NCBI RefSeq assembly: GCF_002157355.1
Contig: NZ_LYMK01000006.1
Coordinates: 141,969 to 205,968, forward strand
Length of the DNA stretch: 64,000 nt
DNA from: Variovorax sp. JS1663
Lineage (GTDB): Bacteria; Pseudomonadota; Gammaproteobacteria; Burkholderiales; Burkholderiaceae_C
Reading direction: 5' to 3'
Part shown: positions 28,070 to 37,385 of the stretch, piece after piece
Numbering within the stretch: the stretch's first letter is position 1
Layout of the letters: each line of letters opens with the position of its first letter
Translations under genes and position numbers: made by a program
The notes under the pieces: generated by a model
Database searches by the model: none
Seen by the model: the letters and a program-made list of their open reading frames with translations, nothing else
What the model was told of the DNA's origin: nothing

Positions 28070-28675
28070 TCAGCGCTCGAGCGCCCCGCCGGCCAGCCAG
28101 GCGGCACCGCGTCGGTACAGCGCCTGCACCGCCTCGCCCTTGAGCATGGGCATGTCCAGCTTGACCTGGTAGCCGATGCGCGTCTGGATGTAGGCCAGGT
28201 GGCGGTAGCCCTCGGGAAAGCGGGCCAGGGCGTCCGGATCGAGCTGGACCGTGGCCGCCGGGTCGATCGGGTCGATGCGGTCCTTTTCGTAGATCGGCTG
28301 GCGATGCAGCAGCTTCCATTCGCCCTCGTGCCGAACCACGAAGTCGTAGAAGCGACCGGTGCAGACCACGTCGCACGGCACGCCCTCGACCAGGCCGCGC
28401 TGCGAGATGGTCATCTTGGTCTGGGCGATGGCACGGTCCCCCTGCACCTCGATGGCCGAGCCGCCGAGGAAATGCAGGATGCTTACGCCCTTGGCCCAAC
28501 CCTCCTGCGTCACGCGGATGAACTCTGCGAAGGGCCCCTGGAACCAGGTCGCCATCATCACGCCGTCGGGGTGCCACACGGTGGCGAAGCGCTCCCAATC
28601 GCCGGCGTCGCGCCAGACGGCCCAGCGCTCCAGCAGCCGGCGGATCAACAGTTCGTCGTTCAGTGTCTCGTCCAT
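28070..28675 (-). CDS. NTF2-like (SnoaL/ring-hydroxylating beta-subunit-like) protein
   Basis: 201-residue cytosolic protein with an NTF2-like cone fold: helical start DETLNDELLIRRLLERWAVWRDAGDWERFATVWHPDG, then strands ending with VCTGRFYDFVVRHEGEWKLLHRQPIYEKDRIDP. Asp/His and Tyr residues lining such pockets are present. The family includes dehydratases, isomerases and scaffold subunits; no specific reaction can be assigned. It precedes the Bug binding protein on the same strand, hinting that it processes the ligand imported with that protein. Confidence 0.75.
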   Translation of the reverse strand: MDETLNDELLIRRLLERWAVWRDAGDWERFATVWHPDGVMMATWFQGPFAEFIRVTQEGWAKGVSILHFLGGSAIEVQGDRAIAQTKMTISQRGLVEGVPCDVVCTGRFYDFVVRHEGEWKLLHRQPIYEKDRIDPIDPAATVQLDPDALARFPEGYRHLAYIQTRIGYQVKLDMPMLKGEAVQALYRRGAAWLAGGALER

Positions 28676-28764
28676 CTTCGTCTCCAGGTGACAACCGGGT
28701 GGTCCGGTATCCGCGGCGCAGTGTGCGCAGCCCCGCCGCGCGGAGCAAGAAGGACTGGAGGAAA

Positions 28765-31056
28765 TCAGTTTTCCGCGCGCAGGGCCTTGGCCGCGGACAC
28801 CATGTTGGTCAGCGCCGGGATCACCTCAGGCCACTGCCGCGTCTTCAGGCCGCAATCCGGGTTGACCCACAGCCTCTCCGCCGGGATGCGCTCCGCGGCC
28901 TTCCTCATGAGCTGCTCGATGTGCTGCTGGGTCGGAATGTTCGGCGAGTGGATGTCGTAGACGCCCGGGCCGATCTCGTTCGGGTACTTGAAGTCGTCGA
29001 AGGCATCCAGCAGCTCCATGTCGGAGCGCGAGGTCTCGATGGTGATCACGTCGGCATCCATCTCGGCGATCGACGCGATGATGTCGTTGAATTCCGAATA
29101 GCACATGTGGGTGTGGATCTGGGTCTCGTCGCGTACGCCGTTGGCCGTGATGCGGAACGATTCGACCGCCCAGTCCAGGTAATCCTTCCATTGCGACTTG
29201 CGCAGCGGCAGGCCTTCACGCAGGGCAGCCTCGTCGATCTGGATCACCCGCACGCCGGCCTTCTCCAGGTCCAGGACCTCCTCGCGGATGGCCAACGCCA
29301 ACTGCTTGCACGATTCCGAGCGCGGCTGGTCGTCGCGCACGAAAGACCAGTTCAGGATGGTCACCGGGCCCGTGAGCATGCCCTTCATCGGCTTGGCCGT
29401 GAGGGACTGCGCGTACGCGATCCATTCGACCGTCATCGCCCGGGGGCGGCTGATGTCGCCGAAGAGAATCGGCGGCTTCACGCAGCGCGAGCCATAGGAC
29501 TGCACCCAGCCGAACTGGCTGAAGGCATAGCCCTCGAATTGCTCGCCGAAGTACTCCACCATGTCGTTGCGCTCGGCTTCGCCATGCACCAGCACGTCCA
29601 GACCCAGCGCTTCCTGCTCGTGAACGCTGCGTGCAATCTCCACCTGCATCGCAGCCTTGTAGCCCGAGAAGTCCATGCGTCCGGCCTTGAATTCGCTGCG
29701 CGCATGGCGGATTTCGGTGGTTTGCGGGAACGAGCCGATGGTGGTGGTCGGGAACCGCGGCAGCTTCAGGAAAGCCGCCTGCTTCGGCGCACGCTTGGCG
29801 TAGGCGCTTTCGCGCTGGCCCAGCGAACTGGCGATCTTCGACACGGCCGCCTGGACCGCCGGGTTGTTCACCCGAGGAGACGCGCGGCGTGCGGCGAGGG
29901 CTGCCTGGTTGGCGGCCAGCGGCTCCTGGACGGCGGCGCGGCCTTCACGCAATGCCCGGCCGAGGATCCTGAGCTCATCGAGTTTCTGCAACGCGAAGGC
30001 GAGCCACGACTTGACCTCGGCGTCGAGCTTTTCTTCGCTTGCGAGGTCCACCGGCACGTGCAGCAGCGAGCACGAGGGCGCGATCCACAGGCGCTCGCCC
30101 AGGCGCTCGGCGAGCGGCTCCAGCCAATCCAACACGGCGGTCAGGTCGGTCCTCCAGATGTTGCGCCCATTGATCACGCCCAGCGACAACACCTTGTGCG
30201 CCGGCAGCATGCTCAGGAGCGGCAGCACGTCGTCGCGCCCGTTGACCGCATCCACGTGCAGCCCGGCCACCGGGAGGTTGGCGGCGAGATACTTGTTGTC
30301 CAGGAGCGGGCCGAAGTAGGTGGCCAGCAGAAGCTTCGCGCCGCAGCTCTTGAGCTGGTGGTAGGCGGTATTGAAGGCGTGCTGCCAGTCGGCGTCCAGT
30401 TCGGTGACCAGCAGCGGTTCGTCGACCTGGACCCACTCCACGCCTTGCGCGGCCAGCGCCTCGAGCAGCTGCGCGTACACCGGCAGCAGGCGCGGCAGCA
30501 GCGCAAGCTTGTCGGAGTCGTCCTTGGCCTTGCCCAGTGCCAGGTAGGTCACGGGGCCCACGATGACGGGCTTGGCCTTGACACCCAGCGCCCTGGCCTC
30601 GGCCAGTTGCTCCAGAAGGCGCGAAGCGTCCAGCCTGAACTCGGTCGCGGCCATGAATTCAGGGACGATGTAGTGGTAGTTGGTGTCGAACCACTTGGTC
30701 ATCTCGCCGGCGGCCACGCCGCCGCAGCAGGCACCGTGGTCCTCCGCCGCCAGGGCCGAGCGGCCCCGCGCCACGCGGAAGGAGTTGTCCAGCGCATCCC
30801 CATGGAAGCCACGCACCCGCTCGGGCAGATTGCCCAGGGTGAAGCTCATGTCGAGCATCTGGTCGTAGAAGGCGAAGTCGCCGACCGGGACCCGGTCGAG
30901 GCCTTGCTGATCATTCCAGTGGCGCTGGCGAAGCCGAGCGCCGAGGGCCTGGAGATCGTCGCGGGAGCTCGCCCCCTTCCAGTAAGACTCCAGCGCGAAC
31001 TTCAGCTCGCGCCTGGCGCCGATGCGGGGAAATCCAAGGTTGTGAATAGTGGTCAT
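28765..31056 (-). CDS. metE: Cobalamin-independent methionine synthase MetE
   Basis: 763-residue enzyme that methylates homocysteine with 5-methyltetrahydropteroyltriglutamate. Duplicated barrel: N-terminal block [22 protein letters not shown] and the C-terminal catalytic half with zinc ligands in [12 protein letters not shown] and [11 protein letters not shown], plus [15 protein letters not shown] and [13 protein letters not shown] for homocysteine binding. Divergent from metR across 99 bases, the classic arrangement for MetR activation. Confidence 0.97.
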   Translation of the reverse strand: MTTIHNLGFPRIGARRELKFALESYWKGASSRDDLQALGARLRQRHWNDQQGLDRVPVGDFAFYDQMLDMSFTLGNLPERVRGFHGDALDNSFRVARGRSALAAEDHGACCGGVAAGEMTKWFDTNYHYIVPEFMAATEFRLDASRLLEQLAEARALGVKAKPVIVGPVTYLALGKAKDDSDKLALLPRLLPVYAQLLEALAAQGVEWVQVDEPLLVTELDADWQHAFNTAYHQLKSCGAKLLLATYFGPLLDNKYLAANLPVAGLHVDAVNGRDDVLPLLSMLPAHKVLSLGVINGRNIWRTDLTAVLDWLEPLAERLGERLWIAPSCSLLHVPVDLASEEKLDAEVKSWLAFALQKLDELRILGRALREGRAAVQEPLAANQAALAARRASPRVNNPAVQAAVSKIASSLGQRESAYAKRAPKQAAFLKLPRFPTTTIGSFPQTTEIRHARSEFKAGRMDFSGYKAAMQVEIARSVHEQEALGLDVLVHGEAERNDMVEYFGEQFEGYAFSQFGWVQSYGSRCVKPPILFGDISRPRAMTVEWIAYAQSLTAKPMKGMLTGPVTILNWSFVRDDQPRSESCKQLALAIREEVLDLEKAGVRVIQIDEAALREGLPLRKSQWKDYLDWAVESFRITANGVRDETQIHTHMCYSEFNDIIASIAEMDADVITIETSRSDMELLDAFDDFKYPNEIGPGVYDIHSPNIPTQQHIEQLMRKAAERIPAERLWVNPDCGLKTRQWPEVIPALTNMVSAAKALRAEN

Positions 31057-31136
31057 GTGCAGTTGTTGAACGGTCAGGCCAACCGATCCTAAGAACTGCA
31101 GATCATGAAGTAAAATGGTCTTAATTCACGCATCCA

Positions 31137-31149
31137 TGAACTGCATTCA
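31137..31149. promoter_or_regulatory. MetR-binding box
   Basis: TGAACTGCATTCA is an exact TGAA-N5-TTCA palindrome, the MetR consensus. It ends seven bases before the metR ATG and about 80 bases from the metE start. A weaker relative, AGAACTGCAGATCA, begins at 31092. Position suits autoregulation of metR and remote activation of metE. Confidence 0.7.
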
Positions 31150-31155
31150 TACATC

Positions 31156-32049
31156 ATGCTGGAGCGCACGCACCTCTCCATCGTCCAGGAAGTGGAAAAG
31201 CAGGGGTCGCTGACCGCCGCAGCCGGTGTGCTGCATCTGACGCAGTCGGCCCTGAGCCACAGCATGAAGAAACTGGAGCAGCAGCTGGGCACCGACATCT
31301 GGCTGCGCGAAGGCCGCAGCCTGCGCCTGACGCAGGCCGGCCAGTACCTCCTGGCCGTGGCCAACCGTGTGCTGCCGCAACTGGACCTGGCCGAAGAGCG
31401 CCTGCGCCAGTTCGCACAGGGCGAGCGCGGCACCTTGCGCATCGGCATGGAATGCCATCCCTGCTACCAGTGGCTGCTGAAGGTGGTGTCGCCCTACCTG
31501 GCGGCATGGCCCGACGTCGACGTGGACGTGAAGCAGAAGTTCCAGTTTGGCGGCATCGGTGCCCTGTTCGGCTACGAGATCGACCTGCTCGTCACGCCCG
31601 ACCCGCTCTACAAGCCCGGGCTGCGCTTCGAGCCGGTGTTCGACTACGAGCAGGTGCTGGTGGTCGCGCGGGACCACCCGCTCGCCAGGGCGGCCTACGT
31701 CAAGCCGCAGCAGCTGACGCAGGAGGTCCTCGTCACCTATCCCGTCGAAACCGACCGCCTGGACATCTACAACCAGTTCCTGATGCCGGCCGGCATCAGC
31801 CCGAAGCGGCACAAGACCATCGAAACCACGGACATCATGTTGCAGATGGTGGCCAGCGGGCGCGGCGTCGCGGCGCTGCCACGCTGGCTGGTGGAAGAGT
31901 ACGCCGACAAGGTCGACGTCGTGCCCGTGCGCCTGGGCGCGCGGGGCATTGCCAAGCAGATCTTCCTGGGTGCGCGCGAGTCGGACACGGACATCGACTA
32001 CCTCAGGGCATTCGTCGAGATCGCACGTGGCCCCGCACCCGCGCGGTAG
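31156..32049 (+). CDS. metR: LysR-type activator MetR
   Basis: 297-residue LysR-family regulator of methionine biosynthesis, homocysteine being the usual co-effector. Winged helix-turn-helix at about residues 1-60 (HLSIVQEVEKQGSLTAAAGVLHLTQSALSHSMKKLEQQLG). The effector domain contains LRIGMECHPCYQWLLKVV, a MetR subfamily feature rather than generic LysR. Divergent orientation to metE and a perfect MetR box between them support the name. Confidence 0.94.
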   Translation: MLERTHLSIVQEVEKQGSLTAAAGVLHLTQSALSHSMKKLEQQLGTDIWLREGRSLRLTQAGQYLLAVANRVLPQLDLAEERLRQFAQGERGTLRIGMECHPCYQWLLKVVSPYLAAWPDVDVDVKQKFQFGGIGALFGYEIDLLVTPDPLYKPGLRFEPVFDYEQVLVVARDHPLARAAYVKPQQLTQEVLVTYPVETDRLDIYNQFLMPAGISPKRHKTIETTDIMLQMVASGRGVAALPRWLVEEYADKVDVVPVRLGARGIAKQIFLGARESDTDIDYLRAFVEIARGPAPAR

Positions 32050-32067
32050 CCGCCGCGGCGCAGTCGC

Positions 32068-33261
32068 TCACTCGAGCGAGGCGCTGCCTGGAACCCGCAC
32101 GAAGCCTTCCATCAGCACGCGCGCGCTGCGGCTCATCAGGGCCCTGGTGACGATCCAGGCGCCGTCCTGCTGCCGCGCCTCGGCGCCGACCCTCAAGATC
32201 CCGGATGGATGGCCGAAGCGCACGGCCTGGCGTTCGCCGCCACCCGCCGCCAGGTTGACCAGCGTGCCCGGGATCGCAGCAGCCGTGCCGATGGCGACCG
32301 CGGCCGTGCCCATCATGGCGTGGTGCAGCTGGCCCATCGACAGCGCGCGCACGAGCAGATCCACGTCGCCGGCGCGCACTTCCTTGCCGCTGGAGGCGAT
32401 GTAGTCCGCGGGCGGCGCAACGAAGGCGATCTTCGGCGTGTGCTGGCGCGTCGCGGCTTCGTCGATGCTGCGGATCAAGCCCATCCTGACCGCGCCCCAG
32501 GCGCGCAGGGTCTCGAAACGGGCCAGCGCGGCCTTGTCGCCGTTGATGGCGCCCTGCAGCTCGGTGCCGGTGTAGCCAATGTCCTTCGCGTTCAGGAAGA
32601 CCGTGGGAATGCCGGCATTGATCAGCGTGGCCTTGAAGGCGCCGATGCCCGGCACCTCCAGGTCATCGACAAGCTTGCCGGTGGGGAACATGGAACCACC
32701 GTCCTCGCCCTCGTCCGCCGGGTCCATGAATTCCAGCTGCACCTCCGCGGCCGGGAAGGTCACGCCGTCCAGCTCGAAGTCGCCGGTTTCCTGCACCTGG
32801 CCATCGGTGATCGGCACGTGAGCGACGATGGTCTTGCCGATGTTGGCCTGCCAGATGCGCACGGTGCAGCGCCCGTTGCGTGGAATGCGCTCGGCCGGCA
32901 GCAGCCCGTTGGCAATTGCGAACGGCCCGACGGCCGCGGACAGGTTGCCGCAGTTGCCGGACCAGTCCACAAAGGCCTTGTCGATGGCGACCTGCCCGAA
33001 GAGGTAGTCCACGTCGTGGCCCGGCCGCGCGCTCGTCGAGACGATCACGGTCTTGCTGGTGCTGGAGGTGGCGCCGCCCATGCCGTCGATCTGCTTGCCG
33101 TAGGGGTCCGGGCTGCCGATCACGCGCTGCAGCAAGGCATCGCGCGCGGGACCGGGCTGCCGCGCTGCCGCCGGAAGATCCTGCAGACGGAAGAACACGC
33201 CCTTGCTGGTGCCGCCACGCATGTAGGTGGCGGGAATCCTGATCTGGGGTAGGAAGGTCAT
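32068..33261 (-). CDS. prpF: 2-methylaconitate cis-trans isomerase PrpF
   Basis: 397-residue isomerase that converts the 2-methylaconitate made by AcnD to the cis isomer in the methylcitrate cycle (propionate degradation). Diaminopimelate-epimerase-like fold: IPATYMRGGTSKGVFFRLQDLP, DGMGGATSSTSKTVIVS, DWSGNCGNLSAAVGPFAI (catalytic-region Cys) and LINAGIPTVFLNAKDIG. The ATG at 33261 has GGAG nine bases upstream; an in-frame ATG at 33276 would add five residues. Last gene of prpC-acnD-prpF. Confidence 0.95.
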   Translation of the reverse strand: MTFLPQIRIPATYMRGGTSKGVFFRLQDLPAAARQPGPARDALLQRVIGSPDPYGKQIDGMGGATSSTSKTVIVSTSARPGHDVDYLFGQVAIDKAFVDWSGNCGNLSAAVGPFAIANGLLPAERIPRNGRCTVRIWQANIGKTIVAHVPITDGQVQETGDFELDGVTFPAAEVQLEFMDPADEGEDGGSMFPTGKLVDDLEVPGIGAFKATLINAGIPTVFLNAKDIGYTGTELQGAINGDKAALARFETLRAWGAVRMGLIRSIDEAATRQHTPKIAFVAPPADYIASSGKEVRAGDVDLLVRALSMGQLHHAMMGTAAVAIGTAAAIPGTLVNLAAGGGERQAVRFGHPSGILRVGAEARQQDGAWIVTRALMSRSARVLMEGFVRVPGSASLE

Positions 33262-33294
33262 GGTGAGTCGCTCCATCGCTTCAGGCCTTTCGCT

Positions 33295-35925
33295 TCAGGC
33301 AGGCTGGGCGGCCGATGCAAGAAAGTCCTGCGCGAAACGCTGCAGCACGCCGCCGGCCTCGTACACCGACACCTCCTCGGCCGTGTCCAGGCGGCAGAGC
33401 ACCGGCACGTGCACGGTATCACCATGGCGGCGATGGATCACCAGCGTCAGCTCGGCGCGCGGCGTGCGCTCGCCCACCACGTCGTAGGTCTCGGTGCCGT
33501 CGAGCCGCAGCGTCAGACGGTCGGTGCCTGGCTTGAACTCCAAGGGGAGCACGCCCATGCCGATCAGGTTGGTGCGGTGGATACGTTCGAAGCCCTCGGC
33601 CACCACGGTTTCCACGCCCGCCAGCCGCACCCCCTTGGCCGCCCAGTCGCGGCTGGAGCCCTGGCCGTAGTCGGCGCCCGCGATCACGATCAGCGGCTGG
33701 CGGCGATGGAGGTAGGTTTCGATCGCCTCCCACATGCGCACCACCTCGCCCTCCGGCTCGATGCGTGCCAGCGAACCGGGCCTCACGCTGCCATTGGCGT
33801 CGCGCACCATCTCGTTCTTCAGCGTCGGATTGGCGAAGGTCGCGCGCATCGCAGTCAGGTGGTCGCCGCGGTGTGTGGCGTAGGAGTTGAAGTCCTCTTC
33901 CGGCAAGCCCATCCTGTGCAGATACTCGCCCGCGGCCGAGTCCATCAGGATGGCATTGGACGGCGACAGGTGGTCGGTCGTGATGTTGTCCGGCAGCAGC
34001 GCCAGTGGCCGCATGCCGGTCAGCGTGCGCGGATTGGCTGCCAGCGCGCCGACGCCTTCGGTGTCCCAGTACGGAGGGCGGCGGATGTAGGTCGACTGCG
34101 GCCGCCAGTCGTATTGCGGGCTCACCTGGCTGCCGTCGTCCACGCGGATCGCGAACATGGGCTCGTAGACGCGGCGGAACTGCTCGGGCTTGACGCTGTC
34201 GGCGACGATGGCGTCGATCTCCTCGTCGCTGGGCCAGATGTCCTGGAGCCGGACCTCCCTGCCCTGCCCGTCGATACCCAGGACGTCCCGCTCGATGTCG
34301 AAGCGGATCGTGCCCGCGATCGCATACGCCACCACCAGCGGCGGCGAAGCCAGGAAGGCCTGCCTGGCGTAGGGATGGATGCGGCCGTCGAAATTCCGGT
34401 TGCCGGACAGCACGGCGGTGGCGTAGAGGTCCCGGTCGATGATCTCCTGCTGGATCTTCGGGTCGAGCGCGCCGCTCATGCCATTGCAGGTGGTGCAGGC
34501 GAAGGCGACGATGCCGAAGCCGAGCTGCTCCAGTTCACCGAGCAGACCGGCTTCCTTCAGATACAGCGCCACCGCCTTCGAGCCCGGCGCCAGCGAGGAC
34601 TTGACCCAGGACTTTCGCGCCAGGCCCCGCGCATTGGCATTGCGCGCCAGCAGCGCCGCAGCGATCACGTTGCGCGGGTTGCTGGTGTTGGTGCAACTGG
34701 TGATGGCGGCGATGATGACCGCACCGTCCGGCATCAGGCCCAGCGCCTCTTGCGCCCGGGCCTTGGCCATGCCGGTGGCGATGCCGCGCTCGTGCAGCGC
34801 CGAGGTCGGCAGCCGGCGGTGCGGGTTCGACGGGCCCGCCAGGCTGCGCTCCACGGCGGAGAGATCGAAGCTCAGCACGCGCTCGTACTGCGCGTCCTTC
34901 ATGTCGCTGCCCCAGAAGCCAGCCGTCCTTGCGTAGGTCTCGACGAGTTCGACCTGCTCGTCGCTGCGTCCGGTGAGCTTGAGGTAGTCGATGGTCTGCG
35001 CGTCGATGTAGAACAGCGCAGCGGTGGCGCCGTACTCGGGGCACATGTTGGAGATGGTCGCGCGGTCGCCGATCGACAGGCTCTCTGCGCCCTCGCCATA
35101 GAACTCGACATAGGCGCCGACCACCTTCTCCTTGCGCAGGAACTCGGTCAGCGCGAGCACGATGTCGGTGGCGGTGATGCCCGGCTGGCGCCGCCCCGTC
35201 AGCTCGACGCCGACGATGTCCGGCAGCCGCATCCACGATGCGCGGCCGAGCATCACGTTCTCCGCCTCCAGGCCTCCCACGCCCACCGCGATCACGCCCA
35301 GTGCATCGACGTGTGGCGTATGGCTGTCGGTGCCGACACAGGTGTCCGGGAAGGCCACACCATCACGCACGAACACCACGGGCGACATCTTCTCCAGGTT
35401 GATCTGGTGCATGATCCCGTTGCCCGCCGGGATCACATCGACGTTGTCGAATGCCTTCTTCGTCCACTCGATGAAGTGGAAGCGGTCCTCGTTGCGGCGA
35501 TCCTCGATCGCGCGGTTCTTGCGGAAGGCGTCAGGGTCATGGCCGCCGCACTCGACGGCCAGCGAGTGATCGACGATCAACTGCACCGGCACCACCGGGT
35601 TCACCGCCGCAGGATCGCCGCCCTGCGCCGCGATCGCATCGCGCAGCCCTGCGAGGTCCACGAGTGCGGTCTGCCCGAGGATGTCATGGCAGACCACCCG
35701 CACCGGGAACCACGGGAAATCGAGGTCACGGCGCCGCTGGATCAGTTGCGCGAGGTAGTTCTTCAGGTGCTCCGGCGCGGCACAACGCACCAGGTTCTCG
35801 GCATGCACGCGGGCGGTGTAGGGCAGCGTCGTCCAGGCGCCGGGGCGCAGCGCATCCACGGCCTCGCGGGCATCGAACCAGTCCAGCGCAGTGCCGGCCA
35901 GCTTCTTGCGATGTTGAATGTTCAT
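33295..35925 (-). CDS. acnD: Fe-S 2-methylcitrate dehydratase AcnD
   Basis: 876-residue aconitase-family [4Fe-4S] enzyme that dehydrates 2-methylcitrate; requires PrpF to complete the step. Cluster cysteines lie in ITSCTNTSNPRN and ACTTCNGMSGALDP; substrate-binding blocks include GTDSHTPHVDALGVIAVGVGGLEAE and GADYGQGSSRDWAAKG. It belongs to the AcnD rather than AcnA group by its prpF pairing. The true start is ATG at 35925 (MNIQHRKKLAGTALDWFDA); the frame stays open upstream to 36204 across the prpC 3-prime end, which is not coding in this frame. Confidence 0.95.
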   Translation of the reverse strand: MNIQHRKKLAGTALDWFDAREAVDALRPGAWTTLPYTARVHAENLVRCAAPEHLKNYLAQLIQRRRDLDFPWFPVRVVCHDILGQTALVDLAGLRDAIAAQGGDPAAVNPVVPVQLIVDHSLAVECGGHDPDAFRKNRAIEDRRNEDRFHFIEWTKKAFDNVDVIPAGNGIMHQINLEKMSPVVFVRDGVAFPDTCVGTDSHTPHVDALGVIAVGVGGLEAENVMLGRASWMRLPDIVGVELTGRRQPGITATDIVLALTEFLRKEKVVGAYVEFYGEGAESLSIGDRATISNMCPEYGATAALFYIDAQTIDYLKLTGRSDEQVELVETYARTAGFWGSDMKDAQYERVLSFDLSAVERSLAGPSNPHRRLPTSALHERGIATGMAKARAQEALGLMPDGAVIIAAITSCTNTSNPRNVIAAALLARNANARGLARKSWVKSSLAPGSKAVALYLKEAGLLGELEQLGFGIVAFACTTCNGMSGALDPKIQQEIIDRDLYATAVLSGNRNFDGRIHPYARQAFLASPPLVVAYAIAGTIRFDIERDVLGIDGQGREVRLQDIWPSDEEIDAIVADSVKPEQFRRVYEPMFAIRVDDGSQVSPQYDWRPQSTYIRRPPYWDTEGVGALAANPRTLTGMRPLALLPDNITTDHLSPSNAILMDSAAGEYLHRMGLPEEDFNSYATHRGDHLTAMRATFANPTLKNEMVRDANGSVRPGSLARIEPEGEVVRMWEAIETYLHRRQPLIVIAGADYGQGSSRDWAAKGVRLAGVETVVAEGFERIHRTNLIGMGVLPLEFKPGTDRLTLRLDGTETYDVVGERTPRAELTLVIHRRHGDTVHVPVLCRLDTAEEVSVYEAGGVLQRFAQDFLASAAQPA

Positions 35926-35942
35926 GTGGGGCAAAACGAAAA

Positions 35943-35959
35943 GCCGGCGCCTGGCCGGC
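35943..35959 (-). promoter_or_regulatory. Intercistronic hairpin between prpC and acnD
   Basis: GCCGGC arms around a five-base loop, followed on the transcript by TTTTCGTTTT, 18 bases before the acnD ATG. A weak terminator or attenuator that would lower acnD-prpF expression relative to prpC. The stem is short, so the effect is uncertain. Confidence 0.45.
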
Positions 35960-35975
35960 GGCACGCGGAGCCGGT

Positions 35976-37142
35976 TCAGCTGCGCTCGTCGATGGGCACG
36001 AACTTCAGGTCTTCGGGGCCCGTGTAGTTTGCGCTCGGGCGGATGATCTTGTTGTCGATGCGCTGCTCGATCACGTGCGCGGCCCAGCCGCTGGTGCGGG
36101 AGATGACGAACAGGGGCGTGAACATGGCCGTCGGCACGCCCATCATGTGATAGCTCACCGCGCTGAACCAGTCGAGATTGGGAAACATCTTCTTGACTTC
36201 CCACATCACCGACTCCAGCCGTTCGGCGATGTCGAACATCTTGGGCGAGCCCGCATCGTCCGACAGGCGCCTGGCGACGCCCTTGATGATCACGTTGCGA
36301 GGATCGCTCACGGTGTAGACCGGATGGCCGAAGCCGATGACCACCTCCTTGGCCTCCATCCGGCGCCGGATGTCGGCCTCCGCCTCGCCGGGGCTGTCGT
36401 AGCGCTTCTGGATCTCGAAGGCCACCTCGTTGGCGCCGCCGTGCTTCGGCCCACGCAGCGCGCCGATGGCGCCGGCGATGGACGAGTACATGTCGCTGCC
36501 GGTGCCCGCGATCACGCGGGCCGTGAAGGTGGAGGCGTTGAACTCATGCTCGGCGTACAGGTTGAGCGAGGTGTGCATCGCGCTGACCCAGGCCTGTGAC
36601 GGCTTGCGCCCATGCAGCAGGCGCAGGAAATGGCCGCCGATGGAGTCGTCGTCGGTCTCCACGTCGATGCGCCTGCCCTGCGTGCTCCAGTGATACCAGT
36701 AGAGCAGCATCGATCCGAGCGAGGCCATCAGGCGGTCGGCGATGTCGCGCGCCCCCGGAAGGTTGTGGTCCTCCTTCTCGGGGAGATGGCAACCCAGTGC
36801 GGACACGCCAGTACGCATCACGTCCATCGGGTGCGCGCTGGCCGGCAGGCTTTCGAGCGCTTCCTTCACGCTGGCGGGCAGTCCGCGCATGGCCTTGAGG
36901 CGATTCTTGTAGGCGCGCAGTTCGGAACGGGTGGGCAGCTTGCCATGCACCAGGAGATGTGCGATCTCCTCGAATTCGCAGACCTCGGCGATGTCCAGGA
37001 TGTCGTAGCCACGGTAGTGCAGGTCGTTGCCCGTGCGGCCGACGGTGCACAGCGCGGTGTTGCCTGCGGCGACGCCCGAGAGGGCGACGGACTTCTTGGG
37101 CTTGAAGGTCGCCGGCGCGGCGGCTTCGGTCGTGGTGGTCAT
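35976..37142 (-). CDS. prpC: 2-methylcitrate synthase PrpC
   Basis: 388-residue citrate-synthase-family enzyme joining propionyl-CoA and oxaloacetate. Active-site histidines lie in [11 protein letters not shown] and [16 protein letters not shown]; the Asp region is in [28 protein letters not shown]. Length matches the short prokaryotic PrpC type rather than the longer housekeeping GltA. First gene of the minus-strand prp operon, divergent from a ScfR-type regulator across 243 bases rich in repeated motifs. No prpB (methylisocitrate lyase) follows. Confidence 0.95.
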   Translation of the reverse strand: MTTTTEAAAPATFKPKKSVALSGVAAGNTALCTVGRTGNDLHYRGYDILDIAEVCEFEEIAHLLVHGKLPTRSELRAYKNRLKAMRGLPASVKEALESLPASAHPMDVMRTGVSALGCHLPEKEDHNLPGARDIADRLMASLGSMLLYWYHWSTQGRRIDVETDDDSIGGHFLRLLHGRKPSQAWVSAMHTSLNLYAEHEFNASTFTARVIAGTGSDMYSSIAGAIGALRGPKHGGANEVAFEIQKRYDSPGEAEADIRRRMEAKEVVIGFGHPVYTVSDPRNVIIKGVARRLSDDAGSPKMFDIAERLESVMWEVKKMFPNLDWFSAVSYHMMGVPTAMFTPLFVISRTSGWAAHVIEQRIDNKIIRPSANYTGPEDLKFVPIDERS

Positions 37143-37237
37143 GCGTTTTCCTTGTTCAGGCGGGAGCGGTCAATGGAAGCGGGCCGACCGTGGCCGACCG
37201 GCACGGAAGCGCCACGGTTCCCATGGTGTTGTCATGC

Positions 37238-37329
37238 TTCGCAATTTACGCAAAATGCAGGTTTGCGCCTATGACTGAAATGGCGAATTCCTGCGAATGA
37301 CTTCCATCGAATCTGCGAATACTGCGAAT
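37238..37329. promoter_or_regulatory. Operator cluster between prpC and its regulator gene
   Basis: Contains TGCGAAT in direct orientation at 37292, 37314 and 37323, a related GGCGAAT at 37282, the inverted form TTCGCA at 37238, and an inverted repeat CGCAAA-N7-TTTGCG at 37249-37267. The 22-base spacing of the first two copies is two helical turns. Likely binding region of the divergent XRE/ScfR regulator controlling prpC. Family RamB/PrpR proteins recognise TTTGC/GCAAA-type sites, as far as I recall. Confidence 0.6.
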
Positions 37330-37385
37330 TGGTCGAACCGACCAGGTGATCGAGCCGTGGCTCGCCGCCCTCCCGGGGCCGCGGC

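Noticed and set aside
28663..31092. An 809-residue plus-strand open frame opposite metE
   Set aside because: Shadow of metE; no recognisable domain and repetitive composition.
33409..36027. An 872-residue plus-strand open frame
   Set aside because: Antisense shadow of acnD, which has intact Fe-S and substrate motifs.
37292..37329. CRISPR-like direct repeats
   Set aside because: Units are seven bases with irregular spacing and no spacer architecture; they fit a transcription-factor operator.
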